DNA from: Nitrospinota bacterium
GTDB taxonomy: Bacteria > Nitrospirota > Nitrospiria > Nitrospirales > UBA8639
Length of the DNA: 39,624 nt
Direction: 5' to 3'
Assembly: GCA_022572725.1 (NCBI GenBank)
Contig: JACZVJ010000014.1
Coordinates: 1 to 39,624 of the forward strand
Shown: positions 16,813-25,842 of the stretch, one piece after another
Layout of the letters: each line of letters starts with the position of its first letter
How positions within the stretch are numbered: the stretch's first letter is position 1
Program-made: the position numbers and the translations under genes
The notes under the pieces: model-generated
Seen by the model: only the letters and a program-made list of their open reading frames with translations
Told to the model about the DNA's origin: nothing
Databases searched by the model: none

Positions 16813-17906
16813 GCAGGCTTCAGGCCCGTTTCCTCATCGAGTATTCCAGTTTTCGGCTCACCGCTGAGTTTTCACTCCCGACTGAGGGAACCATAGCTGT
16901 GTTTGGTCCCTCTGGGAGTGGAAAAACCACGCTGCTTCGCTGCTTGGCAGGGCTAATCCGCTCACCGTCCGGCTTTCTCCAGTTTGATAATGAGGTGTGG
17001 CAAGATGAAGCGAAGGGGATCTTTGTCCCTATCCACCGGCGGGCGATTGGATTGGTTTTCCAAGAAGCGCGACTGTTCCCCCATCTCAGTATTAAGAGAA
17101 ATCTGACCTATGGAATGAGCAGGGTCTCGCTCCAACGCCGCCGAATTTCTCTTGATCGGGTTGTAGACCTTTTGGGGGTCGAGCCATTCTTGGACCGAAG
17201 GCCACACCAATTGTCAGGGGGAGAACAACAACGGGTGGCCATTGGGAGAGCATTGCTGAGGAGCCCCTGCTTGTTACTCATGGATGAGCCGTTGGCCTCT
17301 CTTGATATTCAACGGAGACGAGAGATTTTGCCATTTATTCAACGAGTGCATCAGGAACTGACGATGCCGATTGTGTATGTTAGTCATGATCTTAGTGAAA
17401 TTCTTCAACTCGCGAAGTCGCTGATTTTGTTAAAGGAAGGGCGTGTTGCGGCGGTGGGCCCCATCCAGGAAATATTCGGTCGTCTGGACCTCCCAGGGGT
17501 TGTCGAACCAGGGGTGGTTGGCTCAATCCTTGATACACAGGTCGCTGCCCATGAACCGGAGTTTGGGTTATCGCGGGTTGAATGTTTTGGCCATTCACTG
17601 TTTGTCCCCCATCAGAATCTCCCGGTGGGAGCCCCACTTCGGCTTCATGTTTTGGCGAGGGATGTCAGTGTGGTGACCCATTTTCCTCAAACCCAAACCA
17701 GCGTGTTGAATGTGTTGGAGGCCACTGTGGTCGAAATCGGGAGATCGAGGAGTGATCAATACGCAGTTGAAGTCAAGCTCGATGTGGGGTGCCCCTTACT
17801 GGCCACGATAACACGCAAGTCCTTACACCACTTGAACTTAAAGAAGGGGCAAGTGGTGTATGCCCATGTGAAGGCCGTGGCATTAAGCCAGGATTTTCGT
17901 GAATAA
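16809..17906 (+). CDS. modC: Molybdate ABC transporter ATPase with C-terminal TOBE/MOP region
   Basis: The ATPase powers ModAB uptake. In the 365-residue protein the Walker A motif GPSGSGKTT is at residues 33-41, the ABC signature is LSGGEQQRV, Walker B is LLLMDEP with the following LASLD, and the switch His is in YVSHDLSEI. About residues 285-360 form the TOBE/MOP-like oxyanion-binding extension typical of ModC, which may gate transport by molybdate level. It overlaps modB by 4 nt and ends close to a convergent gene. Confidence 0.95.
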   Translation: MSRLQARFLIEYSSFRLTAEFSLPTEGTIAVFGPSGSGKTTLLRCLAGLIRSPSGFLQFDNEVWQDEAKGIFVPIHRRAIGLVFQEARLFPHLSIKRNLTYGMSRVSLQRRRISLDRVVDLLGVEPFLDRRPHQLSGGEQQRVAIGRALLRSPCLLLMDEPLASLDIQRRREILPFIQRVHQELTMPIVYVSHDLSEILQLAKSLILLKEGRVAAVGPIQEIFGRLDLPGVVEPGVVGSILDTQVAAHEPEFGLSRVECFGHSLFVPHQNLPVGAPLRLHVLARDVSVVTHFPQTQTSVLNVLEATVVEIGRSRSDQYAVEVKLDVGCPLLATITRKSLHHLNLKKGQVVYAHVKAVALSQDFRE

Positions 17907-17934
17907 CCGATAGATCAGCGGAAGTCACACTCTG

Positions 17935-18318
17935 CTAGGGCGAGGTTTTCTTTGAGGCTTCTGGCACGCAGACTTTACCATCAAAAACGTTACACGAGGA
18001 ATCGCCGCTAGCCAGTTTCCATGACTTAATGAGCGGGGGTTTGGGTTTCCCCTGGAACTCGATGACCAAGTCGATGAGCCCACCCACGGGGAGTTTTGTG
18101 AGGTGAGGTTGGGCTTCCGGGGTGGCCTTTACCCAAAGGATCCCCGAATCAGCGGCGATCAGAATAAAGCCTTGTTCAGCCTCTACCCGGATAATCGGGC
18201 TGTAAATACTCGCTTCTTTTCCAGGCTCATCGGTTAGGGCAGCCGTCATGTCATAGGAGGTCAGAATTAGGGCGAAAAGAAGAAGAGAAATAATAAGATA
18301 AAGCCGAAATGTTGACAT
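17935..18318 (-). CDS. Secreted hypothetical protein (127 aa)
   Basis: The 127-residue product begins with a membrane/signal segment (residues 1-28; LYLIISLLLFALILTSYDM). The rest is soluble and predicted to be extracytoplasmic, with two cysteines (SSCNVFDGKVCVPEA) near the C-terminus that could form a disulfide. AAGGAG lies 7-8 nt before the ATG, which supports the start. I recognise no family. It is convergent with modC, so it is unlikely to be part of the molybdate operon. Confidence 0.7.
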   Translation of the reverse strand: MSTFRLYLIISLLLFALILTSYDMTAALTDEPGKEASIYSPIIRVEAEQGFILIAADSGILWVKATPEAQPHLTKLPVGGLIDLVIEFQGKPKPPLIKSWKLASGDSSCNVFDGKVCVPEASKKTSP

Positions 18319-18796
18319 GAGACAAGCTCCTTAGCTGGGATGGATGGAATTTGATAAGGCATTATCGCAGTTCAACTTGTCCAAATCTATAAATTTAAAA
18401 TAGGGGCTTGCACAGAAGATTCCTTTACCCATGGGGTCCCTTTAGCGATTTTAGGGTTCCTTTAACATTTCCTGGGGGACTGACTATTGAACCACCATTC
18501 CTATTCTTTGAGAAACAAGTTGAAGTGACGGGGGGGGAATCCCATTGTATTTCCGTCACTGGCGGTTGGCTTGGTTCCAAAAGTTGTCAATCCCATTGCT
18601 ATGAGTTTGGCCTTGGACCAAACTGCCAGTATGGGTGATCCGGAAATGCCGGAAAGCGGAGACATCCCACGCATGGTAGCTGGGCAAGTCGTCCCTCTAG
18701 GCCATGCAATCCGCTCAACAATTCGTTAAAACCTGCATGTGAACCTTGAAAGGGGTCCGCAAACAGGTCTTGCACCACCCTCCTAGAAAAAGAGAG
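18319..18796. other. Intergenic region with two inverted repeats before proV
   Basis: No gene is supported here. AGTGACGG (18524-18531) pairs with CCGTCACT (18553-18560). AGTTTGG (18604-18610) pairs with CCAAACT (18618-18624) around a 7-nt loop. Both could be operators or leader hairpins for the transporter operon. No betaine- or osmo-responsive motif could be identified. Confidence 0.4.
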
Positions 18797-19852
18797 ATGG
18801 GCGACATGGTCATCGCGTGCAAGAAGCTCTGGAAGATCTTTGGGGAGCATGGCGATGAGGTGATGAAAACGGTTCAGGAAGAAGGTTTGGGTAAAGCCGA
18901 GGTTCTTGAGCGCTTTCAAAGCGTCCTCGCCGTGGCCGATGTCTCCTTTGAGGTCACACAGGGCGAGATCTTCTGCATCATGGGTTTGTCAGGAAGTGGC
19001 AAATCCACACTCCTCCGTCTCATCAACCGTCTGATTGAGCCGACCTGCGGCCAAATCCTCATCAATGGAGAGGACATTGGCAACTTGGATGCCAAGGGTT
19101 TGCGTACATTACGCTCGGCAAAGATTGGGATGGTGTTTCAAAACGTGGCCCTTTTACCGCACCGAGTGGTCAGAGATAACGTGGCCTTCGCTCTTGAGCT
19201 GCGCCATGTTGCCCAGCCGGAGCGGTACGAGGTCGCAGAGCGGATGCTCCACCATGTTGGCCTAAGCGGTTGGGAGGATCGGATGCCGTCTGAGCTGTCG
19301 GGCGGCATGCAGCAACGGGTTGGGTTGGCCCGTGCCCTGGCAGCGGATCCGGACATTCTGCTCATGGACGAGCCGTTCAGCGCCCTCGATCCTCTCATTC
19401 GACGACAGCTCCAGGGGCAGTTCCTCGAGCTCTCTTCGGTCTTGAGGAAGACCACCGTGTTCATTACCCACGATCTTGACGAGGCCATACGGCTCGGCAA
19501 CCGGATTGCCATTATGAAGGACGGGTTCCTGATGCAGATTGGCACGCCGGAAGAAATCGTGACCAAGCCTGTGGATGACTATGTCGCGGAGTTTGTGAAA
19601 GGAATTTCACGGCTCACACTCATTCACGCTCACACCGTGATGCAGCCCATCGATGCGTATCACGGGGCCATGGGAGAGGACCTTGCTTGCTTTCCCACTG
19701 CCCCTCCAGAAGCTGACCTCAACGACCTGATCAACCTCTCTGTCGACACGGACAAGCCAATCCTGATTCTGAAGGATAGAAAACCGATTGGTATCGTAAC
19801 CAAGCGCAACCTGCTTCGCGGCATTCAAGGGGAGGAAAACTATGGCGGGTGA
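18797..19852 (+). CDS. proV: Betaine/choline-type ABC transporter ATPase
   Basis: This 351-residue ATPase is of the ProV/OpuA type. It has the characteristic long N-terminal segment (IFGEHGDEVMKTVQEEG), Walker A GLSGSGKST at 63-71, signature LSGGMQQRVGLARALA, Walker B ILLMDEPFSALDP, and a C-terminal CBS-like region ending KPIGIVTKRNLLRGIQG. CBS regions in OpuA-type ATPases sense ionic strength. An in-frame TTG at 18746 would lengthen it, but the ATG at 18797 follows a purine-rich AGAGAG. It overlaps proW by 11 nt. Confidence 0.93.
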   Translation: MGDMVIACKKLWKIFGEHGDEVMKTVQEEGLGKAEVLERFQSVLAVADVSFEVTQGEIFCIMGLSGSGKSTLLRLINRLIEPTCGQILINGEDIGNLDAKGLRTLRSAKIGMVFQNVALLPHRVVRDNVAFALELRHVAQPERYEVAERMLHHVGLSGWEDRMPSELSGGMQQRVGLARALAADPDILLMDEPFSALDPLIRRQLQGQFLELSSVLRKTTVFITHDLDEAIRLGNRIAIMKDGFLMQIGTPEEIVTKPVDDYVAEFVKGISRLTLIHAHTVMQPIDAYHGAMGEDLACFPTAPPEADLNDLINLSVDTDKPILILKDRKPIGIVTKRNLLRGIQGEENYGG

Positions 19853-21245
19853 AGTTCGGGCAGAAGGCACCGGTGAGGTGGGCTCACAAATTAGTAACCC
19901 CAAACTCAAAAGTATTCAACTTGTGGAGGCATTCGTGGGCCCAAATGCCGCCTACTATGGGGGTCAGTTTGAGCGGATTGTGGAACGGGGTTTCGCAGGG
20001 ATTCGTCTCAACGGTGCGGCCGTACTCGGTGGTCCCCTTTGGGCAGCGACTCGGAACCTCTGGATGGTGTTTTGGTTTGCCGCCATGGGGGATCTGATTG
20101 GATTGATCCTGATCGCCCGCGCCTTTTGGACCCCCAGTCAAGAAGTCGCGGGGACAATTGGCGTGGGCAGCATAGTTTTTTCCCTTGGCCTCCTGTTCCT
20201 GACTGCCTCTCGGGCCCTAACAGGTTTTGTGGCAAATTGGGCATACCTCCAGAGCTTCACGCGCTGGAGAACCAATCGCAACCTCCCAACGGGTACCAGT
20301 AGGAACGCGGGGCTCGGAGGCTTAGGGTTGGTAATTGCAATCTATCCCCTAACTGTCTATCGGTTCAGTGTGCCTCAAGTCATTGAATTTATTGAAAAGT
20401 TCCCAACAACCCGTTTCATTAAACTGAAGACGGCCGGAGCCATGGACAATTTCGTGGATTGGATGATTATTCATCTGGAGACCTTTTTTGACTCGATCAC
20501 AGTTGGAATCCGGGCCGTCCTTAACTTCCTCGAGCTCCTGTTCGTGGGTACCCCATGGCCTGTTACTTTTCTTCTCATCATGCTGCTGGCCTGGCGAATG
20601 TCAGGGCCAAGGGTTTCGATTTTTAGTGGCTTGGCTCTCCTTTATGTGGGGTTGTTCGGCTTTTGGGAAAAAGCTATGAGCACCTTTTCCCTGGTTGGCG
20701 CAGCCGTGTGTCTCTGCATTGTGTTGGGCGCACCATTGGGAATCTGGTGTGCCAAAAACAGGCGTCTGTATTCTATTCTCAGGCCCATCCTGGATTTGAT
20801 GCAAACCATTCCCAGCTTCGTCTACCTAATCCCGGCTGTAGCCTTCTTCTCCATCGGTAAACCGCCGGGGATTCTGGCAACCATTGTGTTTGCGATGCCA
20901 CCCTTGATCCGGTTGACGGCGTTGGGAATCATGCAGGTCCCTCATGCGGTTCGCGAGGCCGCGGTGGCGTTTGGCGCCAGCCCTCGCCAGCTCCTGTTCA
21001 AGGTTGAGATCCCTCTGGCCGTTCCCTCCATCATGACCGGCATCAATCAGTCCATCATGATGAGCCTGTCCATGGTGGTGGTGGCTGCCTTGATTGGGGC
21101 AGGTGGGTTAGGATACGACGTGTTGTTCGCCCTTCAGCATGTGGAAACCGGGAACGGCATTTTGGCCGGCCTCGCCATCGCTCTCCTCGCCATGGTCCTC
21201 GATCGGATCGTGCAAGGATCCCAGAAAGGGACACAAAGGGTTTGA
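19842..21245 (+). CDS. proW: Betaine/choline-type ABC permease with extra N-terminal DUF2628-like region
   Basis: This protein of 467 residues has two parts. Residues about 200-467 are a canonical ProW permease with a LEFFDS-like start, TIPSFVYLIPAVAFF, and the EAA loop EAAVAFGASPRQLLFKVEIPLAVPSI. Residues about 25-175 resemble the DUF2628 type: GPNAAYYGGQFERIVERG, a Gly/Ala-rich segment, GPLWAATRNLWMVFWF and further hydrophobic helices. This N-terminal part is not present in E. coli ProW and its role is unknown. The start has GGGGAGG upstream and lies inside the end of proV; the stop overlaps the next gene's TTG. Confidence 0.9.
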   Translation: MAGEVRAEGTGEVGSQISNPKLKSIQLVEAFVGPNAAYYGGQFERIVERGFAGIRLNGAAVLGGPLWAATRNLWMVFWFAAMGDLIGLILIARAFWTPSQEVAGTIGVGSIVFSLGLLFLTASRALTGFVANWAYLQSFTRWRTNRNLPTGTSRNAGLGGLGLVIAIYPLTVYRFSVPQVIEFIEKFPTTRFIKLKTAGAMDNFVDWMIIHLETFFDSITVGIRAVLNFLELLFVGTPWPVTFLLIMLLAWRMSGPRVSIFSGLALLYVGLFGFWEKAMSTFSLVGAAVCLCIVLGAPLGIWCAKNRRLYSILRPILDLMQTIPSFVYLIPAVAFFSIGKPPGILATIVFAMPPLIRLTALGIMQVPHAVREAAVAFGASPRQLLFKVEIPLAVPSIMTGINQSIMMSLSMVVVAALIGAGGLGYDVLFALQHVETGNGILAGLAIALLAMVLDRIVQGSQKGTQRV

Positions 21246-22339
21246 TCAGCCTTCCAACACTTAAGGGGGGGGTCCTGAAGGAACTCTCTCCCGTGCTCAT
21301 TCTCCTCTTAGCTGTTAGCACGGTCATGTGCACGGAGCCGAGGACCAGGGCAAGGGTGGTCATTGGAGAATTAACGTGGGATGGTGGGCTCGTCATCGCG
21401 CACGTCCTCAAAAGCGTTCTCGAAACCAGGTTGGGTGCCGAGGTGGAGCTGATTCTGGCTGATCAACCTGTGATTGCCAGGGCCATGGACAAGGGGGATG
21501 GTGGCATTGATGTTCACCCGGACTTCTGGATGCCGAACCAAGCTGGGATGTGGAACCAGTACATTGCGCCGGGTTCCCGGGAAACCGTCCTGGTTAACCG
21601 GACCCCCTACCATGGGGCCCAAGGACTGTTCATTCCCAGGTATGTTCAGGAGCAGTACGGGGTCAAGGCCGTCACAGACCTCTCGAACCCTGAGATTTCC
21701 AAACTATTCGACAGCGATGGTAATGGCAAGGGCGAGTTTTGGGCCGGTGCCCCTGGATGGGCTTCCACCAATGTGGAGAAAGTGAAGGCGAGAAGCTATG
21801 GGTACGGGCAATTCTTTGAGCCCATAGAGGTGCCCGTGGCTGTGTTCCAGGCCAACCTGAAAACGGCTTATTCAAGAAAGAAACCGATTCTCTTTTACTC
21901 TTGGACCCCTGAATGGATTCATACGAAGTACGACCTGGTGAGGCTGAAGGAGCCTCCATTCAACGGGTTTGCTATGGAAAGTAAGATGGAGGACCCCCTC
22001 TATGACCCCGATGGCTGCTGGAAGATGTACCAACCGAAAGATGATAACGATTGGTACGAAAAAAGCAGCATTACATGTGCGTGGCCTGAGGCCAGCGTCT
22101 TTATGGCCTACTCCAAATCCTTAACCAAACGAGTACCCAAGATTGCACAGTTTTTCAATCAGGTGGTCCTCTCTTCTGATATGGTAGGTGAGTGGATATT
22201 CCAAGTGGCGGTGAAAAAACGGGAACCTGCTGAGATAGCCCGAACGTGGGTGGTGAACCATCCAAAAATCGTCAATGAATGGGTTAAAGGAATAGAGGAC
22301 TGGCCTAACCAGGTTTCCCCACAAATGACTGGCCATTGA
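21242..22339 (+). CDS. proX: Betaine/choline-type substrate-binding protein
   Basis: A 365-residue exported protein with a hydrophobic N-terminal segment (LSPVLILLLAVSTVMC). The Cys could be a lipid anchor, though the lipobox is not ideal. The mature part resembles ProX/OpuAC: GELTWDGGLVIAHVLKSVLE, DVHPDFWMPNQ and an aromatic-rich FYSWTPEWIHTKYDLVRL region, where Trp and Tyr would form the quaternary-amine cage. The start is probably TTG at 21242, overlapping the proW stop as TTGA. The exact ligand (betaine, choline or another quaternary amine) is not determinable here. Confidence 0.9.
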   Translation: MISLPTLKGGVLKELSPVLILLLAVSTVMCTEPRTRARVVIGELTWDGGLVIAHVLKSVLETRLGAEVELILADQPVIARAMDKGDGGIDVHPDFWMPNQAGMWNQYIAPGSRETVLVNRTPYHGAQGLFIPRYVQEQYGVKAVTDLSNPEISKLFDSDGNGKGEFWAGAPGWASTNVEKVKARSYGYGQFFEPIEVPVAVFQANLKTAYSRKKPILFYSWTPEWIHTKYDLVRLKEPPFNGFAMESKMEDPLYDPDGCWKMYQPKDDNDWYEKSSITCAWPEASVFMAYSKSLTKRVPKIAQFFNQVVLSSDMVGEWIFQVAVKKREPAEIARTWVVNHPKIVNEWVKGIEDWPNQVSPQMTGH

Positions 22340-22363
22340 TTGACAGGAGTGGCCGGCTTTGTT

Positions 22364-22615
22364 ATGAACTTTTTCATGAGAATTCTACCAGGCTACAAAA
22401 CTGTGGCTTCCCCCCCACAAAAAACGTGTCCCCGCTGTGGAGGGTGTTTGGTGACCGAAAACTTTGTTGACCTTTGGGGAACCTGTGAGCCACGCGGGAT
22501 TTCTGCCTACCGTTGCATGAACTGCGGAAATGTAGTCGACGAACTCATTCTTCAGCACCAGAAAGCCCCTCCGCCCCGGCCCATCAAGGGTGGCTCCCAT
22601 TCGCCAGACAGGTAA
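22364..22615 (+). CDS. Small zinc-ribbon protein downstream of proX
   Basis: The 83-residue frame has two CxxC pairs, CPRCGG (22-25) and CMNCGN (51-54), spaced as a zinc ribbon. A short Pro-rich basic tail follows. An in-frame GTG at 22349 directly after CAGGA is an alternative start. It follows proX closely in the same direction, so may be cotranscribed. Function unknown; protein- or nucleic-acid-binding is plausible for a zinc ribbon. Confidence 0.65.
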   Translation: MNFFMRILPGYKTVASPPQKTCPRCGGCLVTENFVDLWGTCEPRGISAYRCMNCGNVVDELILQHQKAPPPRPIKGGSHSPDR

Positions 22616-22630
22616 CTCCTGTTTCTCCTT
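22608..22630 (+). terminator. Short hairpin after the zinc-ribbon gene
   Basis: ACAGG and CCTGT form a 5-bp stem around TAACT, followed by TTCTCCTT. This could be a weak terminator for the proVWX unit; the stem is short. Confidence 0.3.
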
Positions 22631-22699
22631 CCTAATCATCCGCGACCATCTTCTGGCCACACCAGCCCCGTAGTGCAATCCATCTTTAGCAATCTATGC

Positions 22700-22858
22700 G
22701 GTCGAAGACAGAGTACCACGGGTTTACCCGTGAGTGAATGAACTCTTCCCAACTCCTGTAAACGACGGGAGTTAGGTTAGCTCCGCATGGAGCTGTAACA
22801 GTAAGCACCCAGGCTTTAGCCGGGGGAATCTATGGTGAGCCAAAGCGAGCCATGGTCA
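22700..22858 (+). ncRNA. Structured RNA resembling HEARO (IscB omega RNA)
   Basis: Five hairpins follow each other closely. CACGGG-TTTA-CCCGTG is at 22717-22732. AACTCCTG...CGGGAGTT is at 22751-22773. AGCTCC-GCAT-GGAGCT is at 22779-22794. CCCaGGC-TTTA-GCCgGGG is at about 22808-22825. CTATGG...CCATGG encloses TGAGCCAAAGCGAG at about 22830-22856. Conserved-looking linkers include GTGAGTGAATGAACTC and TTAGGTTAGCTCC. From memory this layout matches HEARO RNA, the guide scaffold of IscB nucleases; no database check was possible. No iscB or tnpB frame is next to it. Other structured mobile-element RNAs are possible. Confidence 0.5.
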
Positions 22859-23273
22859 GGTGATTCTCAAAATAGTTCCCGGTATAGTCCTAGCATCGTT
22901 CCAAAAGCAGCAGGAAAATTTTTGCAATGTTTTCAATTGGTTATATTTTTATTCTCTCATAAAGATCGCCGGTTGTTTGTTTGTCAAGGCATTGGGAAAC
23001 CTAACGAACGCCCGATATGTTGAATAAGTGGGCTGGAAAGTTGTAAATTCTACCAGCAATAAAAAGGGAGCGTCTAGTTCTTCACCCACTGCCCGCACTT
23101 TCAAGTGCTGGTATCGAAGAGTCCCCCCCCCTCTCTCTTCACTGGGCATCAAGGGCTCCAGAAGTTAGGGAGCCGGTATGCTGAAGAATGACCCATTAGG
23201 GTTCTAGCGGCAGATCCCCATACGATCCAGTTTATCCTTGTGTAACTGCTTCATCACTCCTTAAGGAATGACC
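22859..23273. other. Intergenic region upstream of the PEP-mutase fusion
   Basis: No gene or clear repeat was found. The stretch probably holds the promoter of the three-gene phosphonate/methyltransferase unit. The ribosome site AAGGA at 23263-23267 precedes the ATG at 23274. Confidence 0.4.
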
Positions 23274-24944
23274 ATGCACAATGCTTCTAAATTGAAAGCA
23301 CTTTTTCAGCACCCCGGCATCATCAAAGCGGTAGGAGCGCACGATGCCCTGAGTGCCAAATTGATTGAGAACGCGGGCTTTGACGCCGTGTGGGCCAGCG
23401 GGTTCGGGATCTCCGCTACCCTCAAATGTATCCCGGATGCCAGCTTCATTACGCTGTCGGAACAAGTGGGTGTGGAACGCAACATGGCTGAAGCGATCAC
23501 GATTCCCATTATCGCGGACTGTGATACAGGGTATGGGAATGCCCTGAATGTCATGCGTACGGTGAACGACCATGAACGAGCCGGCATTGCCGCTATTTGT
23601 ATTGAAGATAACGTCTTCCCAAAGCGATGTAGTTTCTACGCGGGGGTCCGCCGCGAATTGGTTTCCATTGACGAGCATTGTGGGAAGATCCGTGCCGCCA
23701 AGGCCGCTCAAGAGGTTCAGGACTTTATTGTCATTGCCAGAACAGAAGCCCTGATTGCCGGTTGGGGAAAGGAAGAAGCCTTAAAGCGAATTCACGCTTA
23801 CGCAGATGCTGGCGCAGATGCTATTCTCATCCACTCGAAAGCTCAAACCTTTGACGAACTACGAGATGTTGCCCAAGCATGCAAAGGACGCATTCCACTT
23901 GTAGCCGTGCCCACCACATACGGGAATGTGACAGCGCAAGAACTTGAGGAGGCTGGATTCAAGGTTGTCATTTTTGCCAATCAGGCCCTCCGGTCCGCCA
24001 TTCGTTCCATGCGCGAGACCTTACGCCATCTCATGGATAAGGGGATGCCGCACGCAGTGAAGGACGAAATCGTCACACTCGATGAGGTCTATGAATTGGT
24101 AGGCGTTTCCAAAATGAAGGCGGACGAAAATCGATTTCTCTCACCAGACGGTGAACGCATCACAACTATTATTGCGGCCGCTGGTTTTGAAAAATCCCTT
24201 CTTCCTCTCATTCAGGAGAAACCCAAATGTCTTTTGGACATCAAGGGAAAATCCATTTTAGAACGACAGGTCGGGACCCTTAATGAGTGCAATATCAAAG
24301 AGATCGTACTCATTCGCGGCTACAAAAAGGAGACCATTATAATCCCTAATATCCGCTACTACGATAATGATCGTTATGAGGAGACCGGAGACCTCTTCTC
24401 GTTCTTTTGCGCAGAGAACGAACTAAAGGGTCGCTGCCTTCTGCTGTACGGCGACATTATTTTCGACACGTCTCTTCTTCAAAAGCTGTTAAAAAGTCCA
24501 GCCGACATGTCTCTCATAGTGGACCTGGCCTGGCATGACCACCGGGCGCATTTGAGGAATCTGCAACTTCGACCGGACCTGGTGCAACTGGGATCACCAC
24601 CTGGCAAGAGCTATCGGTACGTGGATCCGGGGGAAGGAAATCGAATCGTAAAGATAGGCCGGGATTTACCCCATGAGGATGCGCATGGGGAATTCATTGG
24701 CTTGGCCATGTTCTCCGAACAAGGCATCAATGCCTTCAAAGCGGTCTATAAGGATGTCAACCAGAATGCTCGGTCAAAAGGTTTTCATGAGTCCGGCCTG
24801 TTGGAGCATGCCTCACTCACGGATCTTATCCAGGAACTGATCGACCGAGGACATGACGTGCAGTGCGTGCCGACCTACAAAGGGTGGATGGAGGTGGATT
24901 CGTTTGAGGATTACCAAAAAGCTTGGGCCGATACCCAGGGGTGA
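23274..24944 (+). CDS. pepM: PEP mutase / nucleotidyltransferase fusion
   Basis: This frame encodes 556 residues. Residues about 1-285 belong to the isocitrate lyase/PEP mutase superfamily: GAHDALSAKLIENAGFDAVW, DCDTGYGN for Mg binding, and the gating loop EDNVFPKRCS at 111-120. Residues about 300-550 resemble a sugar-phosphate/CTP-type nucleotidyltransferase, with PKCLLDIKGKSILERQ, LLLYGDIIFD and VDSFEDY. Known PEP mutases have EDKxFPKxNS in the loop; Lys to Asn and Asn to Cys changes leave mutase activity uncertain, and a hydrolase or other activity is possible. AAGGA favours the ATG at 23274 over 23268. No phosphonopyruvate decarboxylase or aminotransferase is next to it. Confidence 0.82.
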   Translation: MHNASKLKALFQHPGIIKAVGAHDALSAKLIENAGFDAVWASGFGISATLKCIPDASFITLSEQVGVERNMAEAITIPIIADCDTGYGNALNVMRTVNDHERAGIAAICIEDNVFPKRCSFYAGVRRELVSIDEHCGKIRAAKAAQEVQDFIVIARTEALIAGWGKEEALKRIHAYADAGADAILIHSKAQTFDELRDVAQACKGRIPLVAVPTTYGNVTAQELEEAGFKVVIFANQALRSAIRSMRETLRHLMDKGMPHAVKDEIVTLDEVYELVGVSKMKADENRFLSPDGERITTIIAAAGFEKSLLPLIQEKPKCLLDIKGKSILERQVGTLNECNIKEIVLIRGYKKETIIIPNIRYYDNDRYEETGDLFSFFCAENELKGRCLLLYGDIIFDTSLLQKLLKSPADMSLIVDLAWHDHRAHLRNLQLRPDLVQLGSPPGKSYRYVDPGEGNRIVKIGRDLPHEDAHGEFIGLAMFSEQGINAFKAVYKDVNQNARSKGFHESGLLEHASLTDLIQELIDRGHDVQCVPTYKGWMEVDSFEDYQKAWADTQG

Positions 24945-24947
24945 GGG

Positions 24948-25823
24948 ATGAATTCTATGATGAAGCCAATCAGTTCAGAACCACTCCATACCCTTACTGA
25001 CTATGAAAATTACTCTGTGACTTCCCAAACGTATGACACGACAAGAAATCCCATCGGTTTGGAGATTATTTTGGGATGTTTCGCCGCCACGAACATACGT
25101 CCGTTACATGAACAAGTGATTCTTGACGCCGGGTGCGGGACGGGGAATTATCTTCAAGCCATCCATCACAAGGTCAGAGCCTGTTATGGAATCGATGTCA
25201 ATGAAGGCATGTTAGCTCAGGCTCAGCGAAAATTCGGCAAGGGCTCACTTGTCAAATTTGACCACGGCAGCCTCGTCAATCTTCCCTATCCAGACGATTT
25301 CTTCGATGGGATCACTTGCAACCAGGTCATTCACCACTTGGATGATCCCAAACAGACAGACGCATTTCCTAACGTGCAGGCTATACTCTCCACCACTTAT
25401 CGCGTCCTTCGGCCCCAAGGAGTTTTGGTTCTCAATACATGCAGCCGCCAACAGCTGGTTGATGGGTACTGGTGGGCGGATCTCATGCCAGAGGTTGTGG
25501 ACCAAATGGCAGCCCGTATTCCTTCCATAGAACTCACGATGGAAATGTTGGAGATCGCGGGGTTTCAAATAGGGGGAATCATCGTTCCCCTTCATGAGGT
25601 GCTTCAGGGGCCGTCCTATTTTGATCCAGCAGGGCCATTGCAGAAATCGTTTCGTGACGGTGATTCGACCTGGTCCTTGCTATCAGAAGAAAAATTACAT
25701 CGGACCCTAGAGCGCATACGAACCATGAACGAGGATGGGAGCATCATTCAATACTTGGACGAACGAGAGAAAAGGCGAAAACGCGTGGGGCAGACGACAT
25801 TCATTTTTGCCCGCAAATCGTAA
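24948..25823 (+). CDS. Class I SAM-dependent methyltransferase
   Basis: The 291-residue product has motif I LDAGCGTGNYL (about 59-69), an acidic GIDVNEGML motif II, FFDGITCNQVIHHLDD and LRPQGVLVLNT. It is a soluble class I methyltransferase. It follows the PEP-mutase fusion by 3 nt and precedes a phosphoethanolamine-methyltransferase-like gene by 19 nt, so the three are likely one operon. The substrate is not readable from the sequence; a small amine or phosphonate is a guess from context. Confidence 0.85.
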   Translation: MNSMMKPISSEPLHTLTDYENYSVTSQTYDTTRNPIGLEIILGCFAATNIRPLHEQVILDAGCGTGNYLQAIHHKVRACYGIDVNEGMLAQAQRKFGKGSLVKFDHGSLVNLPYPDDFFDGITCNQVIHHLDDPKQTDAFPNVQAILSTTYRVLRPQGVLVLNTCSRQQLVDGYWWADLMPEVVDQMAARIPSIELTMEMLEIAGFQIGGIIVPLHEVLQGPSYFDPAGPLQKSFRDGDSTWSLLSEEKLHRTLERIRTMNEDGSIIQYLDEREKRRKRVGQTTFIFARKS

Positions 25824-25842
25824 TGCAGGAAAGGATTGAACC

